Source: Allolobophora icterica (Eukaryota > Annelida > Clitellata > Crassiclitellata > Lumbricidae). Taken from it: a stretch of DNA of 64,000 bases. Position 1 is the first letter of the stretch, and every line of letters begins with the position of its first letter. Positions 24,622 through 64,000 of this stretch are shown here, piece after piece. Where the stretch lies: contig OY744604.1 in assembly GCA_963556255.1 (NCBI GenBank), positions 21,686,566-21,750,565 on the forward strand, in the 5' to 3' direction. The notes under the pieces are model-generated. The model saw only the letters and a program-made list of their open reading frames with translations. It ran no database searches and had not been told where the DNA came from. The position numbers were made by a program, and so were the translations under genes.

Positions 24622-24706
24622 TGTAACTCATGTACATCGCACTCTTCTTCGGCCTTGGCTTAGCTCTGGCACCATATGAATCGTCTTATTATTATATACA
24701 TGCTCT
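24622..24706 (+). mobile_element. LINE 3' terminal piece
   Basis: CTTCTTCGGCCTTGGC...GGCACCATATGAATCGTC followed by TTATTATTAT is the same 3' end as at 23807-23850, in the opposite orientation. Confidence 0.65.
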
Positions 24707-25112
24707 GATATCACGTACTTTCTGGCATTTGATAGAGGAGCAAAAGGGAACCGAATTATCGTTCACACCAAAATGGAAAGAAGCGAGAGAGGTTACATGC
24801 AGTTACCTCAGGCTAAGTATCTTCTTTGAAAATCTTTTCGCTGACTTATATGGGAGTTTAATAATCAACTCAGTTTTGGGGTTTCAATCAATTTGCACTG
24901 TATTCATTGTACATGTTTAATATAATGTTAATGAATGTTTATGTAATTTTATACACTTCCAAATATAATTATAATTATAATATATGATTGGGTATTGTTT
25001 TGTTTTCCTGGTCACTAAAATGTATAAACTAATAAAACATCTGATAAGTTTAAAATTTAGCGAATAAATGTCTTCAGCAATTGATATAAAAAAGGTCGCC
25101 AACGAGTCTGCA

Positions 25113-25118
25113 TTTATT
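25113..25118 (-). terminator. Polyadenylation signal of the CUB gene
   Basis: AATAAA on the minus strand, about 60 bp beyond the stop codon at 25177. It fits a short 3' UTR. Confidence 0.5.
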
Positions 25119-25176
25119 TGCCATTTGTACCCAGAATGGCGTTGAGCGTACGCAACTTAGGCAAGACAATGTCTTT

Positions 25177-53076
<27,900 letters not shown>

Positions 53077-53175
53077 CTGACCAAGCAAAGAAAATTTTTT
53101 AGTTGAGATACGCACTTATTATATGCATATGCATGCATGAATGTAAGCATAATGCATGAATTCATATATATATCT

Positions 53176-53887
<712 letters not shown>

Positions 53888-54179
53888 TACAATCCGTTCT
53901 GGGTTTCCCTTTACTGCCCTAGTTTATATTTTCTTTCTTTCGAAGTTACTCGATGTATCGTGTCATTGAGCAGTTTAGAGTTTCTCTATCTAACTGTAAA
54001 CTAGGTACTCTACTGCAGTCATTTTTTGAGCTGGTAGTAATTTCTGTACCCGTACTTAGCAGATTCCCTTGTAGCCTAGGTGATCGAGTCGACGGCTACC
54101 TCGTGGCTTAATACTTGCATGAATATAACAGGGTCTAAAATCGCGTGTCTTCTGACACGAGGTGTGCAGTTTACACCCA

Positions 54180-54330
54180 GTAGGGTGGAGTGAAAAAATA
54201 AAAATTCTAGTAACTAAACCTAATAGTGACAAATCGTTGCCTTTTGGTACAGTTAGTTATCGTTCAAAATATTTTTCAAAAATTCGTTCTCTATGATGTG
54301 CCCTAACGAGTTTTAAAATGTATCACTAAG
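54180..54330. mobile_element. Terminus of a TTAGGGTGGA-family element (left end)
   Basis: It starts TAGGGTGGAGTGAAAA. It is inverted relative to 53745-53887, with about 290 bp between them containing a LINE-tail piece. The elements therefore point away from each other. Confidence 0.6.
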
Positions 54331-54423
54331 TCTTGTTTAACTATTTTCATGAACCTTTCAACCTCATCATTGGCTCCGGTAAATAGGGTGTAATTTTGTA
54401 ATGCTCAAAACCTAGGTTCGAAC

Positions 54424-56040
54424 TCAACAGCTCAAATCGTTTGCCATTGAAAGGTGGTCCGTTGTCTGACGAGCGTCTTTGGTATACCAAATTCCGAGAA
54501 GATCTTATCAATTCTCGGAATGACAGTTGTCGCCGTAAGGGATAATATTATGTTGACCACTAGTAATCTGGAATATTCATCATACATGACCATCAGACAG
54601 CGGCCTTGGACAGTAGCGAAGTCAATGCAGTCGTTGTCTTGCAACTGGTGTGTCCACCGACCAGACTGTATCGCGGATTTACCAGCCTGCAGGTTAACAT
54701 CGCGTTTCGTTTCTGCCTGTACTTCTTCCAATGTCATGGCCTTTGCAATAGCATCACTTGTGGTGAAGTTTACACATTCTTCAGTATAAACGTGGCGTAA
54801 CTGAATAGACGTCTCCCAGCTCAGAAGTGACTCACTGCTGCCGGTGATGACAGAAGTCGGGGTATGCTCGGTTGGAGTCATATTCAGTCAGCAGGGTCAG
54901 TTTGCCGAGCACGAGAGTGGCGTTTTGCCGTGGTATGACATGATTTTCGTAGTGGTTAGTCTGAGCCTTTGCTTGGACTCTCGTCAAGGATATTGACGCT
55001 TGCTCCCGAATCTGCTGTGAGTTTGAGGGGTGGTACAGCATGACAACAAAAGTGGGTGCATCGCGGCGGCTTGCCTGTGCGCTGATTGCATGTTCGTACT
55101 CTGTTTCTGATTCGGAGCTGGGGTTATTTGCAGCAACCCAGTTAATTCCGGGTCTACGACCACCACACTGCGCCTCTGGTTGTCCAGAAGGGCCACAGAT
55201 AAGAAGTGTTCCAGTTTCCCGCAACTCCTGCAGGTTTGGCCAAAGGCTGGACAGTGGACAGTGTTCGCGATCTCCTATGTACGGCCAACCTTTCCCGCAG
55301 TTGCGACAGGTTACATTCCTTTTGGACTCGTCTAGACGTGTCAAAATTGTATTGAAGACCTGATTCTTTGCCTTAATTTGTCTGACCGAATCTCTTGCAA
55401 GCTCGCTTGTCATCGCAGAGGATTGAGCGTCAGCAACTTCAGCTGCACGAGCCATGTCAAATAGCTTGTTCAGGGTAAGCGTGGGGTCAGTCAGTGACTT
55501 CCGATGAAGGCGATTCGACAGGCATCAATGGATGAGCTGGCTTTCAGCTCTCGGTTCGCGTCGCTGAAGTCGCAAGTGATAGCTAGCTGCGAAGACGGGT
55601 TAGATATAATGCAATGTCTTCCGTCTGGTTTTGCTTTGCCTGACGGAATTGAAAAACCCCAAATTCCGTGTTCTGCTTATGGGCGAAAAATGACGTTAAC
55701 GCGTTTATGGCTCTATCCGTCATGGAATCGTTCTCGTTGGTGCTGGAGAATGATAATGTGTCAACATGTCATTCACGTGTTCGCCTGCATATTGGAGGAG
55801 TAGCGCTGTCTGCGTGCATCATCAGTGATGTTGATGGCTACTTACAAGTTCGTAATCGTCCGACCCACTTCTTCCAGCGGACAGCGACATCGCCAGCTTC
55901 AGGCAAAGCATCGAATACTGGGAATTGAGACAGACTGTCGGCCATTTTGGCTCTGTTCGCGTACGGACTTGCGCAAGTGTATTCGACGAATTGGAAAAAA
56001 TGTCACGTTTCTCAGTGCGCTCTGCTTAGTCTGGAACTCG
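54424..56040 (-). mobile_element. Gypsy-type LTR retrotransposon remnant, internally deleted
   Basis: Minus-strand pieces include a gag-like VRWKKWVGRLRT (about 55870), a zinc-knuckle-like CRNCGKGWPYIGDREHCP (about 55270-55310), and, after a short spacer, a pre-integrase block AKAMTLEEVQAETKRD and part of an integrase core (IDKIFSEFGIPKTLV). Reverse transcriptase and RNase H are absent and frames are shifted. No LTRs were found. This is a decayed remnant. Confidence 0.65.
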
Positions 56041-56169
56041 TGAGCGAATTGTTTTCCGCGTTTTCCAAATTATCTTCGTCGCCAATGTCATAGTTTGAAT
56101 CACTTTAATTTAACACTCTTAATGTTCAACCATTCGACGCTCCAGTACGAATCTAACTACTCTTGTTCC

Positions 56170-56880
56170 TAGATACTGTATACCACAGAACTCCCTCTGT
56201 GGCCAAGGCACTTTTATAGTGCTATTACTTTAATCACTGTATACGGCTGTTTCATTCTTCTTAGGTATGTTTAATGAGAAACGAGCATAGACGGGTTGGT
56301 GATCTGATTGATCAGATATTACAACAGAAGAGTCGATTAGTTTGGACAGAGAATTAGTGAAAATATTATCTATTAAAGTTGCTGTATTGAGTGTAATTCT
56401 AGTTGGTCGTGTTATAGCTGGAATAAAATAATAAGATGTCAGAGAGTTGTAAAGTATATTTGTTTCTTTGTGTGCATTTACCCTCAACAGGTCAATATTG
56501 AAGTCTTCTAAGAGTATAACCTCTTTATTTGCATTCGTTCTGTTGCAATTTCTTTATTGAACTCACTGAGGTTTTGTCGTGGGGTGTCTGTTGGCTATAT
56601 TACTCCCAATATTAGTTCACTGTTGTTTAGAGAGAGCTTAATAAACAGAATTTCATAGGTTGTGACGGTTTCGCTGTCTCCAAAATGATTGAGTAACTGA
56701 GATTTTATAATTATGATCTCTTAAGAAAAATCCGACCCCACAACGTGCGCCAGTTCTGGGCTTATGTATAAACTTATAGTCTGGTAAACTGGTTGTCTCT
56801 TCCCAATGGGTTTCGAGCCATGTTTCTGTAAGTGCCAAAACAGATACCGGTAACAGAAATAGTATATATTGTGGACATCG
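56170..56880 (-). mobile_element. LINE endonuclease-domain fragment
   Basis: Minus-strand frames contain MALTETWLETHWEE, GVGFFLRDHNYKI, then FIPAITRPTRITLNTATLID and ISDQSDHQPVYARF. These are the E-T-W, G-G-V and SDH blocks of an APE endonuclease, separated by stops. Confidence 0.75.
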
Positions 56881-56979
56881 CTTAATTAGTTTACCACACT
56901 CCTAAAGTTAATGCGCATGGTGGCAAACACAGTTTGAAGAAGTGTTTCATTGTGGCCCTTTTATGCGTCAGCTAGGTTA

Positions 56980-57911
56980 CATATCGTAATCGTAATCTCC
57001 AAACTTCTAAAGCGCCACTCGAAGGCCAAGCGCAGGGCACCAGTCTATTCACGAGCGCTACGTCAAAATCAGAGGGGTTTCCAGAGAGTAGTACAAAAAA
57101 GAGTTCCGAATCCAGTTCCCAGAATGCCAAACCAAATCAGAGGGGATTTCCAGGGAGTAGTCCAAACGAGGTCCAAGTCCGATTTCCAGGGTTCCCGATC
57201 AGGAGAGGCAGAGCAGCTGTCAAGGCGGGTGTCGTTTACGGCGAGAACAATTGGAAGGCGGATTATCAGATGAGTCAGGGTAGAAGTACTTGAAAAGATG
57301 CGACTTCAGTTTTGAGTGGAAAGCCCGGGGGTGATAGATAGAGCAACATGAGGATGAGGATGAAGGACGGGTTGCATTGATGATGGAGGCACTGAGACAC
57401 TGTGGAATTCACGGGGGAGATCATTCCAGTGGCGTGGTGCTGTGTTGGAAATGGCTCGGTTGGAGAACTTGAGGTGAGTAGTGACTGGGGGTCGAGAAAG
57501 ACTGAGATAGGACGATGATCGGGTGGAGCGGGTTGTCTGAATGGTGAAGAGATCACGAAGGTACTTGGGCTGGGAATATTGTAGGGAGTTGTAGGTTAGT
57601 GTTAAGTCTTTGAAGTGGATTCGCTCTGGGATGTTTAACAAATGGAGTGATTTGAGGATGGGAGTGATATGATGATGTTTGGGCGTTCTAGTGACAGCTC
57701 TGGCTAGTGAGTTTTGGATCAGCTGTAGACGCTTGATTTGAGTGGACTCAAGGTTAAGGAAAAGAGAATTGCAGTAATCAAGCTTTGAATGAACAATGGA
57801 GGTAGCAATTGTGGAGGCTACTCCAAGAGGCATTGGAAAAATGGTTATTGTCCGGATCAGCATCTTGGTTATTGAGCAAGTGCCGTGATTCCTGCTCTTC
57901 AAGAAATACAA
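56980..57911 (-). mobile_element. L2/CR1-like LINE 3' fragment
   Basis: The minus-strand frame 57911-57306 encodes IVHSKLDYCNSLFLNLESTQ, RLQLIQNSLARAVTRTPK, PERIHFKDLTLTYNSL and SNTAPRHWNDLPREF. The 3' end near 56980 contains CTAAAGCGCCACTC and ATCGTAATCGTAATC repeats. Confidence 0.85.
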
Positions 57912-57949
57912 CTAGATCAATATCTTTAAGCATCAACCGAGTAATTAGG

Positions 57950-59015
57950 TTCAGATTCTTATCATCTTCACTACACAATACACATGTACTCATGATCACA
58001 CTTTGAACGGAAGATTGTTCTCAATACATACGTAACACAGTCAATGTTTAGGAGCTTCTCGGTCATGGACTTTATAAGTGTAGCAACTGGGATGATAACA
58101 GCTATTACACAAAGAACAAATAATATTAGTTGGTCTTAACGATCGGTTGTGTGCATCTGCTGCAGTCTCGTTGTCCCACACTGACTGTATCAATTATACA
58201 CTCAGGCTGACGCTACGATAAGTGGGTGCGCTGGACAGTACTGACGCGAAATGCAGTGTACAGCATTGAGCTATAAAATTATACTTAGTTCAACATTCGC
58301 TAGAGGCCCCAGGCTTTGTTGCGCGTTGCTGACATGACTAGATCCTCGATGCTTCTTTAAATAGAGAGTTTTTTGAACGATATGCGCGCTGAATAGATAT
58401 GATTCCTAGTTCGCTGGTACCCGGGTAAGTAACTTGACTATGATTGGGCAGATATTCTCCTTCCCTTTAGGGGGGATTCTGTAAGCCGTCGATATATCAT
58501 TTTCTCAGATGGTGAGTCCAAGGTAGGTGTTGCACATAGACGCAATCGCTCGAGATGCCTTCTGGATATCCTTCTAGGGATTCATTCTTAAAGGCGGCTC
58601 TCACAGTGAACAGATATTTAGTCCTCCGATCGATCGATCATTTGTTCGAGTCTAACCGAAATCGATTGAACAGAAGGTTCAAACATGGCTTCGATCATCG
58701 GAGTCAGCTGCTCTATTAGCCGCATTGTGAGTTAGTGGGTCCGAGGTTTTCTAATCTTTAAGCAGTTCGACCAATTCTTCTACTTTTTCAGCCTTGTTCG
58801 CCGTTATAATGGTTCAGAATGGCTTCTAAGGTAGGGCTTCAACTGATTATCCACGTAGTTGGCCACTGTGAAAGAATGTTGTTTTGTTGTCTCGATTGTT
58901 ACCCATTGCGGAAAACGGCTGTGTCTCATATATTTTCATACATGTGTGTGTCCAACTGTCCATCTGTCTATCGTAAGACAAACGCTCTGAGGCCGACTGC
59001 AGTCGATTCATAAGG
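57950..59015. other. Gene-free stretch
   Basis: No exon or repeat family was recognised. A possible short hydrophobic minus-strand segment near 58110 has no start or splice support. Confidence 0.35.
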
Positions 59016-59319
59016 GCGAAAGCCTGATGCATCGACTGCAGTCACTAGGGGCAGCAACTAAGGGGCGGCGGCTTCTCCTCTCACTCCTTCACTCATATCA
59101 GCGTTTAGCGTTCGTCGTGTACGCATCAGCGTGTTCAGCTCTGCTCGTTTTACGTCTCGTTTACAGCTTTTCTTAGGAGTTATCTAGCCTCTTCTTTCAA
59201 TAACCTCTCAATTTAGTTTGTGGATATGCGGTTGTTAATTTGTGTGAGTTTGGTTAACTGATCGTCGTTAAATTTAATGAAGTTTTGTATGCTTTGTCTG
59301 GCTTCAAAATACATTCATT

Positions 59320-59490
59320 TACGCGCTGCCAGCCTGATGCGACCTTGAGCTGCGTGACGTCATCGGTTTTATTTACATTTTTATCTACGTGTACATTTGA
59401 ATGATTTACGTTCTATGCGCTACCGGCCTGATGCGACCTAGGGCTGTGTGACGTAACTGATATTTGTTTACATTTCCGCGTGTACACGAG
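59320..59490 (+). repeat. Two diverged 5' UTR monomers of the L2-like LINE
   Basis: Two units of about 90 bp share GCCTGATGCGACCT, GTGACGT, TTTACATTT and CGTGTACA. 5' monomers of this sort often act as LINE promoters; promoter function here is inference. Confidence 0.65.
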
Positions 59491-59850
59491 GATTATACGT
59501 CTACAGTACTTAGGCTAACTGCTGGATCACTGAGATAACCAATTTTCTGCCACTGAAGTGTGATAATGTCTATCACATACACAGCACAAGAACTCAATCT
59601 ACTTCGTTCGTTTGCCCTTCGGAAGACGCTATTCTATTATCAGATTTGGTGCCCGGCTGCTTATCGCTCATCCATCAACAACGTCACTTTGTGTCTACCT
59701 GGGAAAGTTTCAACCTCTTCGGCGTCTTCCATTCCGGCGTCCAGCTCTCATTTGGGCCCTGATGAGCTGGCTGCCCATGATCGATCTACTTCTGATCCTC
59801 TCGCTCCTGATCAGTCTCTCCAGGACGTCAAGCGACATTCAGGGCTTCGA

Positions 59851-60707
59851 ATAGTAAGTAAATATATTCTTTATTAATACCAACTGCTTATACCGCACTT
59901 TGGTTTACATAATAGTTTATACAAAATAAAGCATTCTTGTCAGAAATGTTTTCCTCATTAAATTGTCCGCCCTGGATATTAATCGGTCGTGCAATCTTGG
60001 CCTCATGGAATAGTGTTGTGGCCTCAGCGGTGGGAGATGATGGTTCAGCACATGGCCCTCGTCATGCAGTACCGCTGCGAAGAGACCACCGTCTGCAAGT
60101 CTACATAATTGCTCGAAGGTGAGGCTATCCGCAGGGAGATAATGCAGACGCACCAGACGGTCTAACGCGGACTGCAGCCTATCCCGCTCCTGTTGACGCG
60201 CGAAGCCCCACCAAGCCAAGGACGGCGAAGGACGCGTATAACATACGGGCTAATGTAGTCATTTTTACTACGTCATGCAAACTTGGGAAGCGCGGGCCGT
60301 GCGCTGTCATGATACGCAGAGCATACATTGACTGTCTTGCTTGGACGCAAGCGCTCCTTATATGCGCTTCGAAACCTAGTTTTCAGTCATTACCACTCCC
60401 AGAATCTTCATACTATGGACCCGCCGAAGTCCCGGCACCTCTGCAGGTGCGTCCTCCTGCCCCCTCGCTGTACGACGAACCATCATCTCCTTGCAGCTCT
60501 TGGCCCATTCTGCTACATGGTCCAACACTTCCCTGATTGTATTACTGTTTTTAGCTGGTACTAACAGGTAAGTGTCATCGGGATATTTAATTATACGATT
60601 GTGAGCATAGACAGTTTTGAGCTTTGATATGGCCACGATGAAATACAAAGGGCCCAGACCGGACCCCTGAACAATGCTGGCGTTGATGTTAGTAATATCC
60701 GAGACCA
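59851..60707 (-). mobile_element. Jockey-like LINE inserted in the L2-like LINE
   Basis: The minus strand encodes INASIVQGSGLGP, IIKYPDDTYLLVPA and HSMKILGVVMTEN, then the C-terminal AWWGFARQQERDRLQSALDR and DGGLFAAVLHDEGHVLNHH. The flanks are TTCGA (59846-59850 and 60708-60712). Removing the element restores the reading frame of the host LINE. The 3' end shares AGTAAGTAAATATATTCTTT with 19200. 5' truncated. Confidence 0.85.
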
Positions 60708-63636
60708 TTCGAGCTACCTGGAATGCCCGTTCTCTCTCGGACAAATACGCTTATGTAGCCCAAACTCTTCAGGAAAGACAACTGGACGTCTCAGCCGTCA
60801 CGGAAAGCTGGCACCGCGGTTCTGACGACGTGCCTCTTCTTAGTTCTGCTCCGTCCGGCTTCTCCATCTACGAATGCCCCAGAGCCTCTCGTCCGGATGA
60901 CAAGTTGGTTCGTGGTGGGGGTATCGCTGTCTACATCCGCTCTACACTTCGAACCTCTGTAATTCAATTGATCCGGACATCACTTCATTCGAGGCGCTAT
61001 ACCTTGCTATTTCTACATCCCATGGACCATCAACTCTACTCCCTCTCTACAGACCTGGCTCTGCTCCTCTTACCGGAAAGTTTTTTGATGAGTTTTCATC
61101 TGTTTTGGAGAGCCTAGTCACACGAAATAGTCAGCTGATCATTTTAGGTGACTTCAACATCCATCTAGAAGACTCCTCAGACCCATCTACTCTACGGTTC
61201 CTTGATTTACTTGCTCAGTTTGGTCTCCGTCAGCATGTAAGTCAGACCACTCATGTGCTCGGCGGTACCCTTGACCTGATCATCACGTCTGACGAAGTAT
61301 CTATCTGTGATCTACACGTTCACCCGCCGACTTTGTCCGATCACTCGCTCGTTGAACTAACTCTGCCCTTCTTGCATCTGAAACCCATACATGCCATTCG
61401 TATAGTACGTGGCTGGAAGACCCTCGACTATCAAGTATTCCGTGATGCTGTTCGCTGCTCAAAACTTGGTTCTGCCTCCTCTTCGCTGGATGTCTTGTCT
61501 ATGGCTGACCTGTTTGATCTTTACTCCACAACCATGAACGAAATACTGCATAAATTACTACCTCAGCGGAAGGCCAAAATGCGCATGCGACCCCTTGCTG
61601 TGTGGTTTGACAGCGAGTGCCGCCAGTATCGCCGACGTACACGCTGTCTTGAAAGACGATACCGTCGCTCAAAAGATCCGGCCGACCACCTGACGTGGGT
61701 GACTCAACTCGGATCGCCCCATCGTCTCTATCACCGCAAAGAGGCTGAGTTTTGGGAGAGACTCGTCGCTCGAGATGAAAAGAATCCAAAACGTCTATGG
61801 TCTTCCATCTCGGGACTCCTGGGCCGAGCCTCCTGTTCGTCTTCCTCGCCTGCGTTTTCAGCCGATGATTTCCTCAAAATGATCACTGAGAAGATTGCGG
61901 GCTTACGTGCTTCAACCGCTGACTCGCCTCCACCTCAGTTCACACGCACGGACTTCAAGTTTGATGACTTTCGTCCCATCCTTGAGGCTGTTCTCCGACG
62001 TGTTCTCAGCTCTTCAAACCAGAAATCTTGTGAACTGGACCCGCTTCCTCCGCTTATTCTTACTAATGTTTTGGATGATATTGTCCCATTTTTGATATAT
62101 TTGTTCAATAGGTCTCTAGCAGAGGGCAATCTCCCTCCATCTCAGAAGTGGGCTATTGTCTTCCCTACCCTTAAAAACCTAATCTTGACCCACAAGTATG
62201 TTCTAACTATCGTCCTATTTCTAACCTTTCTTTTCTCTCTAAAACTCTTGAGAGACTTGTCTCACTTCAACTTCTGCCCTATCTTGAACAGTCTGGACTC
62301 CTCCCTTCTAGTCAATCAGGGTTTAGAGGTCACCACTCTACAGAAACTGCCCTCCTGTCCCTTCTCTCGGACATTTATACTGCCATTGACAGGTCTCATT
62401 TGACGCTTCTAGCGCTCTTTGATGTTTCCTCGGCCTTCGACATGGTTGACCATGAAATCCTACTTCGACGTCTTGAACTATCTTGTGGTCTCAGTGGTCT
62501 CCCTGCTTCTTTGGTTCAAATCTTACCTCTCTGACCGTACTCAGAGGTTTGTCCTTGATGACTCCAGAACTGCCTGGGTTAGGGTTGAGTATGGTGTTCC
62601 ACAGGGTTCTGTCCTTGGCCCCATTCTGTACTTACTCTACACAGCTGACATTCCTTTTAAATTTACTAAACATCTTACCTCTGGCCACCTCTATGCCGAT
62701 GACGTTCAGATTTTTGTTCAAGGCTCATCCTCTCAGCAGATCTGCCTTGTTGGATCCATTGATTCCCTGTCACATGATTTCCACTCTTGGATGTCATCAA
62801 ATCGACTTAACCTTAACTCTTCTAAGACCCAACTGATCTGGTTTGGCACTAAGCAGCAACTTTCTAAACTTGATATCCCACTTCTGTCGTCAATATACCC
62901 TGACTTTTCATTTTCATCCAGTGTTCGGGATTTGGGTGTCACCCTTGATAGTACCCTCTCGTTTTCTGAACACCTCTCCCACCTGACACGTTCCTGTTTC
63001 TATCACTTGAGGCGTTTGAGGGCTGTAAGAAGATCAGTTTCCCCCTCAGTGTTTACTACTATGGTCCATGTCTTCATTTGCTGCCGCATTGACTATTGCA
63101 ATTCATTGTTTGCTGGGGTCCCTAAAGCGCGCCTTTCATCTCTGCAGTCTGTTCTGAACGCGGCTGCCAGGCTCATTGCCCGTTTCCTTCGCTTCTCTCA
63201 CATAACTACCTTTATGACTGATGTACTTCACTGGCTTTCGTTGCTTCCCGCATCCAATACAAGGTCCTTCTCCTGGTCACTAGGACTCAACTGGGAAAAG
63301 CTTCTAAATACCTCTGTGACCTAATGCGTAAACCTCTATCTGCTCTCTCTTCCCGCCCTCTTCGGTCTGCTGACCGCCTTGATCTACTTGTTCCTCGCGC
63401 AAGGACTTCGATGGCTCAGAATCGTGCTTTTGCCATCCTTGGCCGTTCCTTATGGAATGACCTGCCCCTCTCTCCGTAGCCAGATATTGCTTGGGATATC
63501 GCCCTCTTCTCTCCGCTGCCTAAAGACCTTTCTCTTCCCTCGAGGCTGATACGCTGGGAGCGCCTCTGAATAGTCTATACTGTGAGAGGCGCTTTACAAA
63601 TAATCATATAAGATAAGATAAGATAAGATAAGACTC

Positions 63637-64000
63637 CATCCCTCTCCTTCTGTTACTGCCTCTTTCACTGCCTCGGCCGTCTGCAACGTGATCGATTGGG
63701 TGACGTGCTGTACACGAACAACGAGTCTATTGTTCGTAAATAGTCCTTGAAAATTTCTTCTAACAGTCCACACGACGTCATAAAACGGGAAAATACTATA
63801 TTGTTCCAATAAACAAATTCAGTTCTCTTCCTATCAATCTATCCTTTTTCTTTATAACCCCGTCATTGTGACGCGCAAATACTCTAGTATATAATAGTTT
63901 CAGAAGCCCGGATATTACTTCCCACTTTCCATGTATAACGTACGACAATCGTTGTCAGTTCAGTTATGGGCTTTCTTGATAAAATGTTTCTGAGAATAAA
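63637..64000 (+). mobile_element. LINE 3' fragment and end of window
   Basis: CTCTTCCTATCAATCTATCC and CCGTCATTGTGACG at 63815-63875 match the 3' end of the LINE at 45960-46050. Nothing else was recognised. Confidence 0.5.

Larger units (their letters stand above)
59020..63636 (+). mobile_element. Near full-length L2-like LINE, frameshifted, with an insertion
   Basis: A 5' region with repeats (59320-59490) leads to a start near 59566 (MSITYTAQEL). After the nested element (59851-60707) the frame resumes at ATWNARSLSDKYAYVAQTLQ. Endonuclease motifs: AVTESWHRG, LIILGDFNIHLED, LSDHSLVELTL. RT motifs: FDVSSAFDMVDHEIL, GVPQGSVLGP, HLYADDVQIF. C-terminal block: FAILGRSLWNDLP. Single-base shifts near 60980, 62167, 62510 and 63238 make it inactive. 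The 3' end has GAGAGGCGCTTTACAAAT and an (ATAAG)n tail. Confidence 0.9.

Noticed and set aside
24630..24920. Frame starting MYIALFFGLGLALAP, resembling a signal peptide
   Set aside because: The hydrophobic start is the 3' UTR of a LINE, also present in opposite orientation at 23807-23850.

Overview
This is an AT-rich, repeat-dense piece of an animal nuclear genome. Small exons with GT-AG introns, tRNA-derived SINEs, many non-LTR retrotransposon fragments, hAT-type miniature elements and the recurring 'taggcctac' motif suggest a marine invertebrate, most likely an invertebrate deuterostome such as an echinoderm or hemichordate. That placement is inference. No bacterial-type operon, rRNA gene, CRISPR array or complete tRNA gene is visible.

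Three host loci can be supported. (1) A plus-strand gene (2098-15622, five exons, 237 aa) encodes a secreted Cu/Zn superoxide dismutase. All metal ligands are present at the spacing of human SOD1, there are eight N-glycosylation sequons, and the C-terminus is hydrophobic and resembles a GPI signal or membrane anchor. (2) A short plus-strand gene (20261-20699, two exons, about 71 aa) would encode a small secreted peptide. A decayed duplicate of its first exon lies at 16832-16967, with the start codon and splice donor lost. (3) A minus-strand gene (25177-53076, at least twelve exons) encodes a secreted protein with five CUB domains. Each domain is split over two exons with identical phases, two CUB subtypes alternate, and the protein ends in a charged tail of four 12-residue repeats. 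Its signal-peptide exon was not found and may lie upstream of 53.1 kb or outside the window.

Most of the remaining sequence is mobile DNA, much of it nested. In SOD intron 1 a hAT element (6431-10329) contains a nearly intact RTE-like LINE (6923-9747). In the CUB gene, a LINE in the intron of CUB C was hit by a hAT element (36131-37103) and by a GC-rich element with a 12-bp target duplication (37486-39370). A 2.1-kb DNA transposon (27113-29251, termini TTAGGGTGGATCGAAA) splits one copy of a tandem duplication whose other copy shows the empty site. Two LINE-in-LINE insertions lie at 43781-44808 and 59851-60707. Eight hAT-like elements or MITEs of several families, one MITE with an internal palindrome, an internally deleted Gypsy-type LTR element and long microsatellites make up most of the rest.

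Region by region: 0-2 kb LINE 3' fragments; 2-15.6 kb SOD gene with repeat-filled introns; 16-21 kb duplicated small-peptide locus and LINE fragments; 21-25 kb microsatellites, a MITE and SINE/LINE ends; 25-53 kb CUB gene with TE-filled introns; 53-54 kb a 570-bp GAT repeat; 54-64 kb Gypsy, LINE endonuclease and L2-like fragments, ending with a near full-length but frameshifted L2-like LINE (about 59.0-63.6 kb).
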